32,679 bases of DNA from Nitrospira sp. (GTDB taxonomy: Bacteria; Nitrospirota; Nitrospiria; Nitrospirales; Nitrospiraceae): NCBI GenBank assembly GCA_021323395.1, contig JAJONL010000018.1, forward strand, positions 1 through 32,679, given 5' to 3'. Positions 16,904 to 24,900 of this stretch are shown piece by piece. Position 1 is the first letter of the stretch. Every line of letters starts with the position of its first letter. The position numbers and the translations under genes are program-made. The notes under the pieces were generated by a model. The model had not been told where the DNA came from, made no database searches, and saw nothing but the letters and a program-made list of their open reading frames with translations.

Positions 16904-17248
16904 ATGGCCAAGTCACCCACCTCACGTTCCCATTCTCGCGTCCCCGTCAGCTGTTTCCTCTACTATTTGGGAGAGGGTCTGGTTGGGACGGGTAAGGTGT
17001 GCGACCTGTCGGTAAACGGATGGCGAATCGAGGGGGACAAGCCGGTAACGGTGGGTATGAAACTGACATTACGCGTCTTTTTGCCCGATCAGCCCAAGGC
17101 CATTGATATCGAGGGAGTTACCGTGCAATGGACCAAAGATCGCCAGTTCGGTCTTGAAATCGCCAATGTGAATGCCCATGCGATGGCGCGTATTCGAGAA
17201 TTTGTCGAGTCAATGGTCAAGGCTTCGGACTCCTCCCGGGTAGCCTAA
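16904..17248 (+). CDS. Single-domain PilZ protein (canonical c-di-GMP motifs)
   Basis: This 114-residue protein is a near paralogue of its upstream neighbour: shared features include an xLSxNGWRI core, LTLRVFLPDQPK versus ITLCVFLPGQHP, and VQWTKDRQFGLEI versus VRWSRGQEFGITV. R8-SHS-R12 is the RxxxR motif and D34-L-S36-V-N-G39 the DxSxxG motif, so c-di-GMP binding is expected. It begins directly at the domain with almost no N-terminal tail. The gap to the preceding PilZ gene is 159 bp and shows no clear promoter. A tandem duplication of the first gene is likely. Confidence 0.87.
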   Translation: MAKSPTSRSHSRVPVSCFLYYLGEGLVGTGKVCDLSVNGWRIEGDKPVTVGMKLTLRVFLPDQPKAIDIEGVTVQWTKDRQFGLEIANVNAHAMARIREFVESMVKASDSSRVA

Positions 17249-17454
17249 GCTGCGTCTCCATTCAACTGGTCTCCGGCTTTTTTCCTATTAGCCTTTCCCT
17301 CCCCTGTCTCTTGAGGGTGATCGAGGGTTTCGTCACGCTGTCGTGGTGTGCCACAATCCGTATATCTAGCCGGACCTCACGACCCCCACTTTCGTGGACT
17401 ATCGGGCTATCCGATGTTTTTCATATTCTGCCGAGCGTGTGTCTGGAGGAATGG

Positions 17455-17817
17455 ATGGAACAACAGAATCGTCCTCGTTTTATTGTGGAATGCACGGGAT
17501 CGCGATCCGAAGACGGCCTATTGGTGTGGAATGGGCGGATGTTGGATCTTTCAATCCCCGGATGGTCCCGCACGGGGCTCAAGGGGTTGCAAGCCGGTGA
17601 CTCGCTCCAGCTCCATCTGCATATTCCCGGACAACCGAAGCCCCTGTCCGTGAGGCTGGCGACGATCCGCTGGGCGGATGAGTCTCGACTGGGTGTCGAG
17701 CCCATTCTGATGGATGCCGACGACCAGCTTCGACTCAACACTTTCGTCAACGCCGGCACGACCCCCACGTTCAGTACTGACCAGAAGGAACAGATCGTTA
17801 TTTCCGACGGCGGCTAG
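17455..17817 (+). CDS. Degenerate PilZ protein lacking the arginine motif
   Basis: I chose the ATG at 17455, which has GGAGG about 7 bases upstream; the upstream in-frame extension has no domain content. The 120-residue product keeps the domain core (DLSIPG at 31-36 with D31, S33, G36; LQLHLHIPGQPK; TIRWADESRLGVE) but has only R6-P-R8 where RxxxR should be. PilZ proteins without the arginine motif usually do not bind c-di-GMP and may act as partners of other PilZ domains. It shares the core and length with the two preceding PilZ genes and probably arose by the same duplications. It has a non-conserved C-terminal tail of about 20 residues. Confidence 0.75.
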   Translation: MEQQNRPRFIVECTGSRSEDGLLVWNGRMLDLSIPGWSRTGLKGLQAGDSLQLHLHIPGQPKPLSVRLATIRWADESRLGVEPILMDADDQLRLNTFVNAGTTPTFSTDQKEQIVISDGG

Positions 17818-17926
17818 ATCGGATCACTCACTTCCCCTCTCGCTCTCGGCTGAGCTTCTGATCTGCAAATTCGACCATTGCGGCGGGATTCACATCGACG
17901 TCAATGCGACCTCAGGTCGGGATTGC

Positions 17927-17950
17927 TTGACATCATGATGCGAGATGATG
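17927..17950 (+). promoter_or_regulatory. TTGACA box with overlapping CATCAT/ATGATG inverted repeat
   Basis: TTGACA (17927-17932) overlaps a 6-bp inverted repeat CATCAT (17931-17936) and ATGATG (17945-17950). No convincing -10 follows at 17 bases. It lies about 105 bases before the glycosyltransferase and could be a regulated promoter. The rest of the 238-bp gap (17818-18055) shows nothing else. Confidence 0.3.
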
Positions 17951-18055
17951 TTTTCTTACCTTCAGAAATAGTGTGACACACACCAGCCTTTCGCCAATCC
18001 AGTTTGTTCAGGTCATAAACAGGTCACGAGGGCGGAGGCGCACGAGAATGAACTT

Positions 18056-19357
18056 ATGACGCCTGCTCCGAATGTTTCTGACGGTATCCATACCGCCCCG
18101 CTGACGCCTGACACCGAAGCACAAGTCGAACAATTTGCCCATACGGACATTCTGGTCGGTATTCCCAGTTTCAACAATGTTGAAACGATCGGGCATGTCG
18201 TCCGGGCCGTCAGCGCCGGCTTGGCCAAATATTTCCCCCAAGCCCGCGCGGTATTGGTGAATTCCGACGGCGGTTCGACGGATGGCACGCAGGACGTGGT
18301 GGCGCAAGCCGTGGTGGATCTCAAAACACTGTTCATCGGCGATCAGCAGAGTTCTCTCCATAAGATCATCACCCCCTATCACGGGATCCCGGGGAAGGGC
18401 AGCGCGTTTCGAACCATTTTTGAAATCGCTCGCCGTTTGAAAGCGAAAGCCTGCGCGGTGGTGGATTCGGATTTGCGCAGCATTACTCCGGAATGGATTG
18501 AACTGCTGGTGAGCCCGGTGTTCGAGCAGGGGTTCGACTACGTTGCGCCCTATTATTTACGCCACAAGTATGATGGAACCATTACCAATAGTATTGTGTA
18601 TCCCCTGACACGAACACTCTATGGCCATCGAATCAGGCAGCCCATCGGCGGAGATTTCGGCTTTTCCGGTCCCCTGGCCCAACACTATTTGGATAAACAT
18701 GTGTGGGAATCGGAAGTCGCCAAGTTCGGCATCGACATTTGGATGACGACGGAAGCGATCGCGAGCGGGGCCCGCGTCTGTCAAAGTTTTCTGGGGGCAA
18801 AAATCCATAATCCCAAAGATCCCGCAGCCGATCTGTCGGCCATGTTGGTGCAGGTGCTTGGGGCGGTGTTCGCTCTGATGGAAGATCATTATGCCGTGTG
18901 GGCCAAAACGGATGGATCGAATGCTGTACCACTGTTCGGATTTCAGTACGAGGTGGGAGTCGAGCCCGTCAACGTGAACGTCGATCGCATGATCGCCACG
19001 TTTCGGCAAGGCTTGAGCGATTTGGGCGCGATCTGGGACCAGATTTTGGCTCCAGGAACCAGACAAAGCCTGCGGGTCTTGGGAACCTGTTCCTTGCAGG
19101 AGTTCCGAATTCCCGACAGCCTTTGGGCGCGAGTGGTCTATGATGCCGCGGTCGCCTACCGAAATCGTGTGCTGCCTCGCGATCACGTGTTGAAGGCCTT
19201 CACCCCCTTGTATTTGGGGCGGACCGCCTCGTTTGTGCTGGATACGCAGGGACTCACGTCGAGCGAAGCCGAAGGGCGCATCGAAGCCCTGTGCCAGGCC
19301 TTTGAAAAGGATAAGTCCTATTTGGTGGCGCGGTGGAATGAACCCCATGCCGGCTGA
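18056..19357 (+). CDS. GT81-like glucosyl/mannosyl-3-phosphoglycerate synthase
   Basis: The 433-residue protein is a retaining GT-A glycosyltransferase. It shows VGIPSFNNVETI at about 34-45, NSDGGSTDGT at 69-78, PGKG at 112-115, the metal-binding DSD at 137-139, and QPIGGD at 195-200. The order PGKG - DSD - QPxGG matches the GpgS/MpgS (GT81) enzymes that transfer glucose or mannose from a nucleotide sugar to 3-phosphoglycerate, the first step to glucosyl- or mannosylglycerate. The C-terminal third (MTTEAIASGARVCQ and beyond) is longer than in the mycobacterial enzyme. Downstream are an MscS-like protein and, facing it, a mannosyl-3-phosphoglycerate phosphatase-family gene, which supports this reading. 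Donor sugar is unresolved. No strong ribosome site precedes the ATG. Confidence 0.75.
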   Translation: MTPAPNVSDGIHTAPLTPDTEAQVEQFAHTDILVGIPSFNNVETIGHVVRAVSAGLAKYFPQARAVLVNSDGGSTDGTQDVVAQAVVDLKTLFIGDQQSSLHKIITPYHGIPGKGSAFRTIFEIARRLKAKACAVVDSDLRSITPEWIELLVSPVFEQGFDYVAPYYLRHKYDGTITNSIVYPLTRTLYGHRIRQPIGGDFGFSGPLAQHYLDKHVWESEVAKFGIDIWMTTEAIASGARVCQSFLGAKIHNPKDPAADLSAMLVQVLGAVFALMEDHYAVWAKTDGSNAVPLFGFQYEVGVEPVNVNVDRMIATFRQGLSDLGAIWDQILAPGTRQSLRVLGTCSLQEFRIPDSLWARVVYDAAVAYRNRVLPRDHVLKAFTPLYLGRTASFVLDTQGLTSSEAEGRIEALCQAFEKDKSYLVARWNEPHAG

Positions 19358-19411
19358 GGCTCGCGACTCGATCCGTCTGAAGGCAGAAGGGTGGGGTTGG
19401 AGGAGGGAAGC

Positions 19412-20119
19412 ATGAAAGAATTTTTTGAAAAAGGTCTCCTGGACCCTTTGGAGTTGATGGCGAGACAGGTGTTGGCGGTCCTACCCAGCTTGCTCGCGAT
19501 GTCGATCATTTTCTTTGCTGGATTGGTGGTGGCGTGGACGGCCAGCCAGGCGCTGGAGCGGTTGCTGCGGGTGGTCGGATTAGACCGGCTTTTCGACCGC
19601 CTGGGTGTCACGGGTGCCCTGCTCCGCGGAGGCGTCAAAACCGATCCCTCACGGTTGGTCGGACAAGCCGCCTATTGGCTGGTCATGATTTTCGCCACGG
19701 TGGCCGCATTAGGGGCGCTCAATCTCCAGCCGATCAATGACTTTGCCAAATCATTCCTGGCATACGTCCCGCATCTCGTGACGGGCGGGCTCATCCTTAT
19801 TGCGGGATGGTTGCTGTCGAATTTTGTGTCTCAGGCCGTGCTGATCGCGGCAGTGAATGCCGGGCTGCCGCCGGCACGGCTCGTGGCCACCTGCTCCCGT
19901 TGGGGCATTCAGTTGTTGGCAGTCGCCATGGCGCTGGAGCAACTGGGAATCGCTCAGAATATCGTCGTTGTGGGTTTCGGTATCACCCTCGGAGGAATCG
20001 TCTTGGCGGGGGCAATCGCCTTTGGCCTGGGGGCGAAAGATTTGGCTAAAGATTACCTGGAGCGTGGCCTCTCCGTCCGGTCGCGAGACGGGGCGCCCGA
20101 TGATTTACGCCATTTGTAA
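19412..20119 (+). CDS. MscS-like transmembrane-only protein (conserved TM helix repeat)
   Basis: The ATG at 19412 follows GGAGGAGGGAAGC, so I prefer it to an in-frame start 21 bases upstream. The 235-residue product has about five membrane helices (about 20-42, 84-103, 118-138, 160-178, 184-206). The last, ITLGGIVLAGAIAFGLGAKDLAKDYL, resembles the pore-lining helix of small mechanosensitive channels. It lacks the soluble beta and alpha-beta domains of MscS and ends about 29 residues after the last helix. This pattern fits the conserved TM helix group. A channel for osmolyte release is a reasonable guess given its place 54 bp behind the glycosylglycerate synthase, but gating cannot be inferred. 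Confidence 0.7.
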   Translation: MKEFFEKGLLDPLELMARQVLAVLPSLLAMSIIFFAGLVVAWTASQALERLLRVVGLDRLFDRLGVTGALLRGGVKTDPSRLVGQAAYWLVMIFATVAALGALNLQPINDFAKSFLAYVPHLVTGGLILIAGWLLSNFVSQAVLIAAVNAGLPPARLVATCSRWGIQLLAVAMALEQLGIAQNIVVVGFGITLGGIVLAGAIAFGLGAKDLAKDYLERGLSVRSRDGAPDDLRHL

Positions 20120-20162
20120 TGGAACAATGGGGCAGTCGAGAATAGAGGGAAAAGGATGTTGC

Positions 20163-20393
20163 ATGGATGAACATATCTCGGACGTCGAGGCAGAGGCCAA
20201 GGCGCGCCGCTGGTTAGGCGGGGAGGCGTCGGTTCCTCGCTATCCACATCGCCGTCAGTATCCGTTTACGTTCAATGGCTCTTTACTCAGCCTTGTGGCG
20301 CTGGCTGTGGGGGTCGGGCTCGCGGGAGGCATTCTCATCGGCCTTCAGTGTCGTCGACGCCCCAATGTAACTGTAACAAGGGCCGGGGTGTAG
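20163..20393 (+). CDS. Small single-pass membrane protein
   Basis: This 76-residue protein has an acidic N-terminal segment, a basic PRYPHRRQYPFTF stretch, one membrane helix (about residues 42-62, LLSLVALAVGVGLAGGILIGL) and a short basic cytoplasm-like tail. A ribosome site (AAGGAT, 5 bases upstream) supports the ATG at 20163. It is 43 bp behind the MscS-like gene on the same strand, so it belongs to that transcript. I do not recognise the family. It could be a small partner of the channel or an unrelated membrane peptide. Confidence 0.55.
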   Translation: MDEHISDVEAEAKARRWLGGEASVPRYPHRRQYPFTFNGSLLSLVALAVGVGLAGGILIGLQCRRRPNVTVTRAGV

Positions 20394-20448
20394 TGCGTCA
20401 ATCATTGCGCTGGCTCAGGGTGGTGCGGGACTGTCAATCAGCCGTCCG

Positions 20449-21273
20449 TCAGAGAGTCGGCAAGAGATCCGTGAGGCTTCGATTCCATCCGACTGGTCCC
20501 ACTCCGACGGCGCGGATGAGATGGGGAAGCTGCACGTCCGGATCGTAGGAGCGGTCAGGCTTCTGCACGAGAATGGGATGGTCCATCAAGGCCAGCATGG
20601 GGAGATCGTTGAGGCTGTCACCGAGTCCGATCGTCACCACGCCGCCGCCCTCCTCTCGCGCGAGACGTCTGTAGCACTCCATTAACACCAGGCTCGCGAC
20701 CCCCTTATCGTTCGACCCCATCAAGTGGTAGAACCGTCCCCCCCGAGTGCATTGTAGCCCGCGCCCCTGGGCTGCCTTCTGTAGTCGATTCCATTCGATT
20801 TCAGGTCCGTCAACCACAAAAGGTTCGTCATACTCCCGCTCCATCGCCAGCAAAGCCTCAGCGGCCGATAACCCTGTGACCCGCGCCACCTCCTCGACGG
20901 AGAGATCTCCGAACCCCTGCAGGCGATAACCCAGATCCCGGCCGATTTCTTTCAGCGCCGCTCGCAGGAGGAGATAGGGCGTCCCAATGGCGAGGACGTC
21001 ATAGTTTCCGTTGGATATCGAGTCCTTGATGGGAAAGGGGAAATAACCTTTCGGCACGTACAGAGCGCCGCCATTCTCCACAATGAAGGGATGGAGAGGG
21101 CTCAGCCTGACGCGCAGCGGCTCCATCTCCGCTCTCGTCTTGCTTGAAACTAAGACGAGCGCGGCACCGAGTCTGCGAATCATTGACAGGGCCACGTGCG
21201 CTGCCTCGAAGGAGTAACTGGCCGCGTCGAGCAGGCATCCGTCGAGGTCGCTGTAGACGATTATCCGCGACAT
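20449..21273 (-). CDS. Mannosyl-3-phosphoglycerate phosphatase-family HAD protein (YedP-like)
   Basis: The 274-residue protein shows the Cof-type HAD motif YSDLDGCLLD with D9 and D11, the SSKTRAEME stretch, FIVENGGALYVP and the closing GDSLNDLPML. These are the signature segments of mannosyl-3-phosphoglycerate phosphatases (MpgP/YedP), which cleave the phosphate from mannosyl- or glucosyl-3-phosphoglycerate to give the free compatible solute. The cap domain lies between SSKT and GDSLND. Together with the synthase-like gene at 18056 it completes the two-step pathway. It is convergent to that cluster (gap 55 bp to the small membrane protein), so it is expressed separately. No strong ribosome site is visible for the ATG at 21273. 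Confidence 0.83.
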   Translation of the reverse strand: MSRIIVYSDLDGCLLDAASYSFEAAHVALSMIRRLGAALVLVSSKTRAEMEPLRVRLSPLHPFIVENGGALYVPKGYFPFPIKDSISNGNYDVLAIGTPYLLLRAALKEIGRDLGYRLQGFGDLSVEEVARVTGLSAAEALLAMEREYDEPFVVDGPEIEWNRLQKAAQGRGLQCTRGGRFYHLMGSNDKGVASLVLMECYRRLAREEGGGVVTIGLGDSLNDLPMLALMDHPILVQKPDRSYDPDVQLPHLIRAVGVGPVGWNRSLTDLLPTL

Positions 21274-21960
21274 GGTTTGTACATCTGCCTCGCGGCACTA
21301 TACGGAAGTTTCGCTGGTAGGTAAAACAGCCTTCCACAGACGAAACAATGCTGAGACAGGTCCCTCGGGGCTCTTGTCTTATGAATTCTGGCGTTGTCGC
21401 TAGGAGTCTGTCCGAGTAATGCCATTCTACTGCGGCAAATGATCTGCGGCAGTCTGCGTCGTTCTCGGCCCGAAAAAATCCTCAACGTATTTCAGCGAAT
21501 ACGCTTCCGGTTTTTTCGAGCCTGCGGCCTCGCAACGAAGGATTACTCGGACAGACTCCTAGGTCCCATTGTCTCGGCTGCCTCGCCTGTAAAACCTCGT
21601 GCGAGGAGATTCCTACCATTCGACCAGAAATGTGAATGATGTCTCAGTTTGTGTCTGCCCTGACACAGAGGAGTGCCCCATCAAGATCGGACCTCGTCAT
21701 ACCGAAAAAGGATAGGTACAAGGTGATCTCAGATCTGCAGGGCAGTGGCGCTCATGTTCGGATCCTCTTGGGGTCTTAAGTTCGCGCATCCGGCCGAGAA
21801 GCCGGACGGGGAAGCTGGCAGCGTGCAGGCATCTCTTTTGCTTTCATCTCTGATTTTGTTACGCCCTGCACCATTGTTCAAGTCTTGGCAGATCAACGCC
21901 CCCGACATCTGTGTCAAACAGCATCAATGGTAAAAACACAGAAATATTTTAAGGTTATCC
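21274..21960. other. Long intergenic region upstream of the 1533-residue protein
   Basis: This stretch of 687 bp holds no gene I can support. It contains the palindromic element (separate entry) and a 6-bp stem (TCCGGC/GCCGGA, 21789-21806). I found no match to a known riboswitch. The AT-rich last 40 bases before the GTG at 21961, with AAGG as a ribosome site, are probably the promoter region of the large gene. Confidence 0.45.
21400..21562. repeat. Palindromic element with perfect 21-bp terminal inverted repeats
   Basis: The 21 bases at 21400-21420 (CTAGGAGTCTG and on) are the exact reverse complement of 21542-21562. Inside, the centre folds again: CGTATT (21486-21491) pairs with AATACG, and CGAAAAAA pairs with TTTTTTCG, with partial pairing in between. 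No protein gene lies inside. This fits a non-autonomous MITE-like or REP-type dispersed element. No target duplication is clear. Confidence 0.7.
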
Positions 21961-24900
21961 GTGCGATCCGATAAAAAAGCTCCCCTCAAATCGGATAAAA
22001 AATCTCCTCCAAAAATCCAGAAAAAGGGCACCCTCGGCTACAACAAAAAGTCGGCGTTGCTCGAAGACGCGATTACACAAATGAACGCCGGTAAGTACGG
22101 CCGGGCCTCCTCCGCGCTGAAGGATTTGCTTACCCTCGATCCCCTCAATGCCGAAGCCCGGCGTCTCTTTGCGACCCTTCACTTGCGTTTGGGAAGCCTG
22201 ATGAGCGCAAGAACGGCGTTCGAGTCCCTGGCCCGCGAGGCGATGGAACGGCAGGATTATTGGCTGGCAGAATCCCTTTTGCGGGAATATTTGACTGCGG
22301 GACCGCGCTGCGTGCCCTTTTTGGAAATGTTAGGGCATGTCTATGAGGAAAAGGGAGATGTCATGGCGGCGGTGGCAGAGTACGGTAAAGCAGTGGAGGT
22401 ATTGCTGGAAGATCCGGACAAAGACCACCCGCACCGAGCCAGCGAGCTGTTCGGAAGAATTCGTTCCATTGCGCCGGGCAGCCCCGTCGCCTTCCGCTTC
22501 GCGGCCATGTTCGATACCGTCACGGGCCAGGTGGTACAGAGTTTCCCTCAGCCCTCAGAGGGAGATGTGGAAACTGTCACTGCTCCCGCGATCCCTATTT
22601 CAGAATCGACGGTTGACCCCATTGCCGCGGTTGCCATGCCGTGGGAGCAGATGGAGTCCACGCCGGCTGACTCAGTAGCATCAGCGGGGGAAGAAGTTTC
22701 GACCACCGTAGGTCCGAGCGAAACGAAGGATGAGCTAGTGGTGGCACCCGCTTCGGCAGAGTTCGTTACGGAGACCTCAGAAAGAGGTGAGACACCCGAT
22801 TTGGCGTCGTCTGCTCCGGCGAGTGATTCACCTGCCTGGTCGAATAGCCCGCTGCCGGGGAGGGCTTCCCTGGCAGACACCTCAGCCCTTGAGCTGGATC
22901 GGACGGCATTTCAGAACGAGGCGACGGCGCTTGATTCAGCGCTGCCTGCTTCGACAGCGGCCGCGGACGCAAAACCAACATTCGAAGTGCTGGCCGAAGC
23001 AAGCAGCCATCCGATCACTGACAAGCCGGCGAGCCCGGTCCCTATGCCTTGGGATCAGGTTGAAGAGAATGCTTCTGCGCGATCACCTGAAAAGGCCACT
23101 GAATTTACAGACACACATGGGGCGAACCTGACAGAACCAGGAGAAGCCGACGCTCCCGTCCCCACGCTCACCGAAGCCCCAATTGCGCCCTTCACGATGA
23201 CGGATGAAGGCAGCGGCCTCTCCATGCCGGAGAGGATGACCGGTTTGGCCTCACTCCCCCTACAGCAGGATTACGACCTGGCGACTTCACGCTCACCCGA
23301 GGTTGACGGTGCAGGGGCGATCGAAGTTGACCCAGGGTTTTCCGTCGTGCCTGGCGGGGCCGCTCTCACAGTGCCGATGAACCTTGAACCCATGTCTTCA
23401 TCGATTGAGGTGCTTAAGACCGCCAGCGCTCATCCGATTACAGAGCCGCCTGTAAGCCCCGCCTCCATGCCTTGGGACCAGGTTGAGGAGATGTCGGAAA
23501 CCCAGTCTTCAACAGCTGAGCCTGAATCGGTTGACGAAGTGAACGCGGAGGCCCCGGAACCAGCCGCGGAGACTGTGCTGGTGAATACCGGGGCCGCGAC
23601 GGATTCATCTCCAACATCGGAATCCTCATTTATCTCCTCCTTAGGGCTCTCCTGGGAAGATATTCTTGCGGCCGTCACCGCGATGCAATCCTCTCCCGCA
23701 TTCCCTCCGCCCACACCGGCAGCAGAACGCGAACCGACAACCGCGCTCGCCGTGCCGGACGCGAACGATTCGACGGCGACGCCACAACTACCCTCCTCAG
23801 AGCCAGAGTGGAGTTCGCTCGCGCCTCCGGCGTCGGACACCTTGGCGAGCCTGGTTGAGAATTCCTCCCCACTTTCAGCACCAATGCCGTGGGAGCAGAT
23901 CGAAGTCGAGGACGTGGCTATTCTCCGACCGGACCCGGAGCCGGAATTTGGGCCGGTCGCAGCCCATGGTGCCGTCATGGCTCAAGACTCCACTGTCGTC
24001 ATGCCGGTTGCGGAGGCCGGACGTGATTTGCGTGGCATGCTGTCGCCCATCGCGGACGAGGTGATACGTGACGGTGAATCCACTTCGATGCCGGACTTTC
24101 GGAATCTCGTTGCTGATGCGTCTGTCGAACCAGCCGGACAGCCCTCGCCAATTCACATTCCACCGGAGGCTCTTAAACCGGTCGAACCCTTTGAGGTGGA
24201 ACTGGTGGCACCATCCGAGCCGCCGCTAGGATCATCCGCCGTCGATCTCACCATGGAGCAGTCGCTGCGGAGGGACGGGGTCCTTTCGAACTCGTCATTC
24301 CTCCTGGAGCAGCCTCCCTCCCTCCCTATCCCTCTTGAGCTCACCGACCTCATAACTGCCGCGCCTGTTGTCGATGCGGCTGTGCGTTCGGTTGCGCCTT
24401 CTTTGCTCGACAACCAGTCCGTCCCACAGACTGAGCCGATGGCGATAATTTCAGAGGCCGTTCGGATAGCGGAAAGTGATGAGCCGACATCGCATTCTGA
24501 AAACGTGGCGCGGATGACGCAGAGACACGTATCCACAACTGATTTCGCGGGCGGTGCTACCTCGATACATATAGTGAGTGAATCAGATGTTCCGGAGGCA
24601 CAGGTATGGAGTGAGCCGACAGTCCCGCCGTTGGAAGACTGTGAAGTCCAATCCACAGCTGCGTCTGTCGCCCATCATTCAGACGAGTTGAACCTGACTC
24701 CTGTCGAATTCGTGCCGGCTTCTGAAGCGAAGGCGCGGGCGGCCGATTTTGAAATTCCGGTTGCTGTTTCTGCTGATGCACAAGTGGCTGCACCAACGGC
24801 CGGCGCGGAGGCGTCGACAGAGAAGGGTCCTCGCATTCTGTGGGATGACTCCTCGTCAAAGCCTATCTTGAGCGCTTCGACGGGAAATCTGCTGACACGC

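Noticed and set aside
18557-19348. Minus-strand open frame opposite the glycosyltransferase
   Set aside because: Shadow of the synthase; no domain, no credible start.
21720-21830. Possible riboswitch upstream of the giant gene
   Set aside because: Only a 6-bp stem (TCCGGC/GCCGGA) is evident; I found no core of a c-di-GMP, cobalamin or other known riboswitch.
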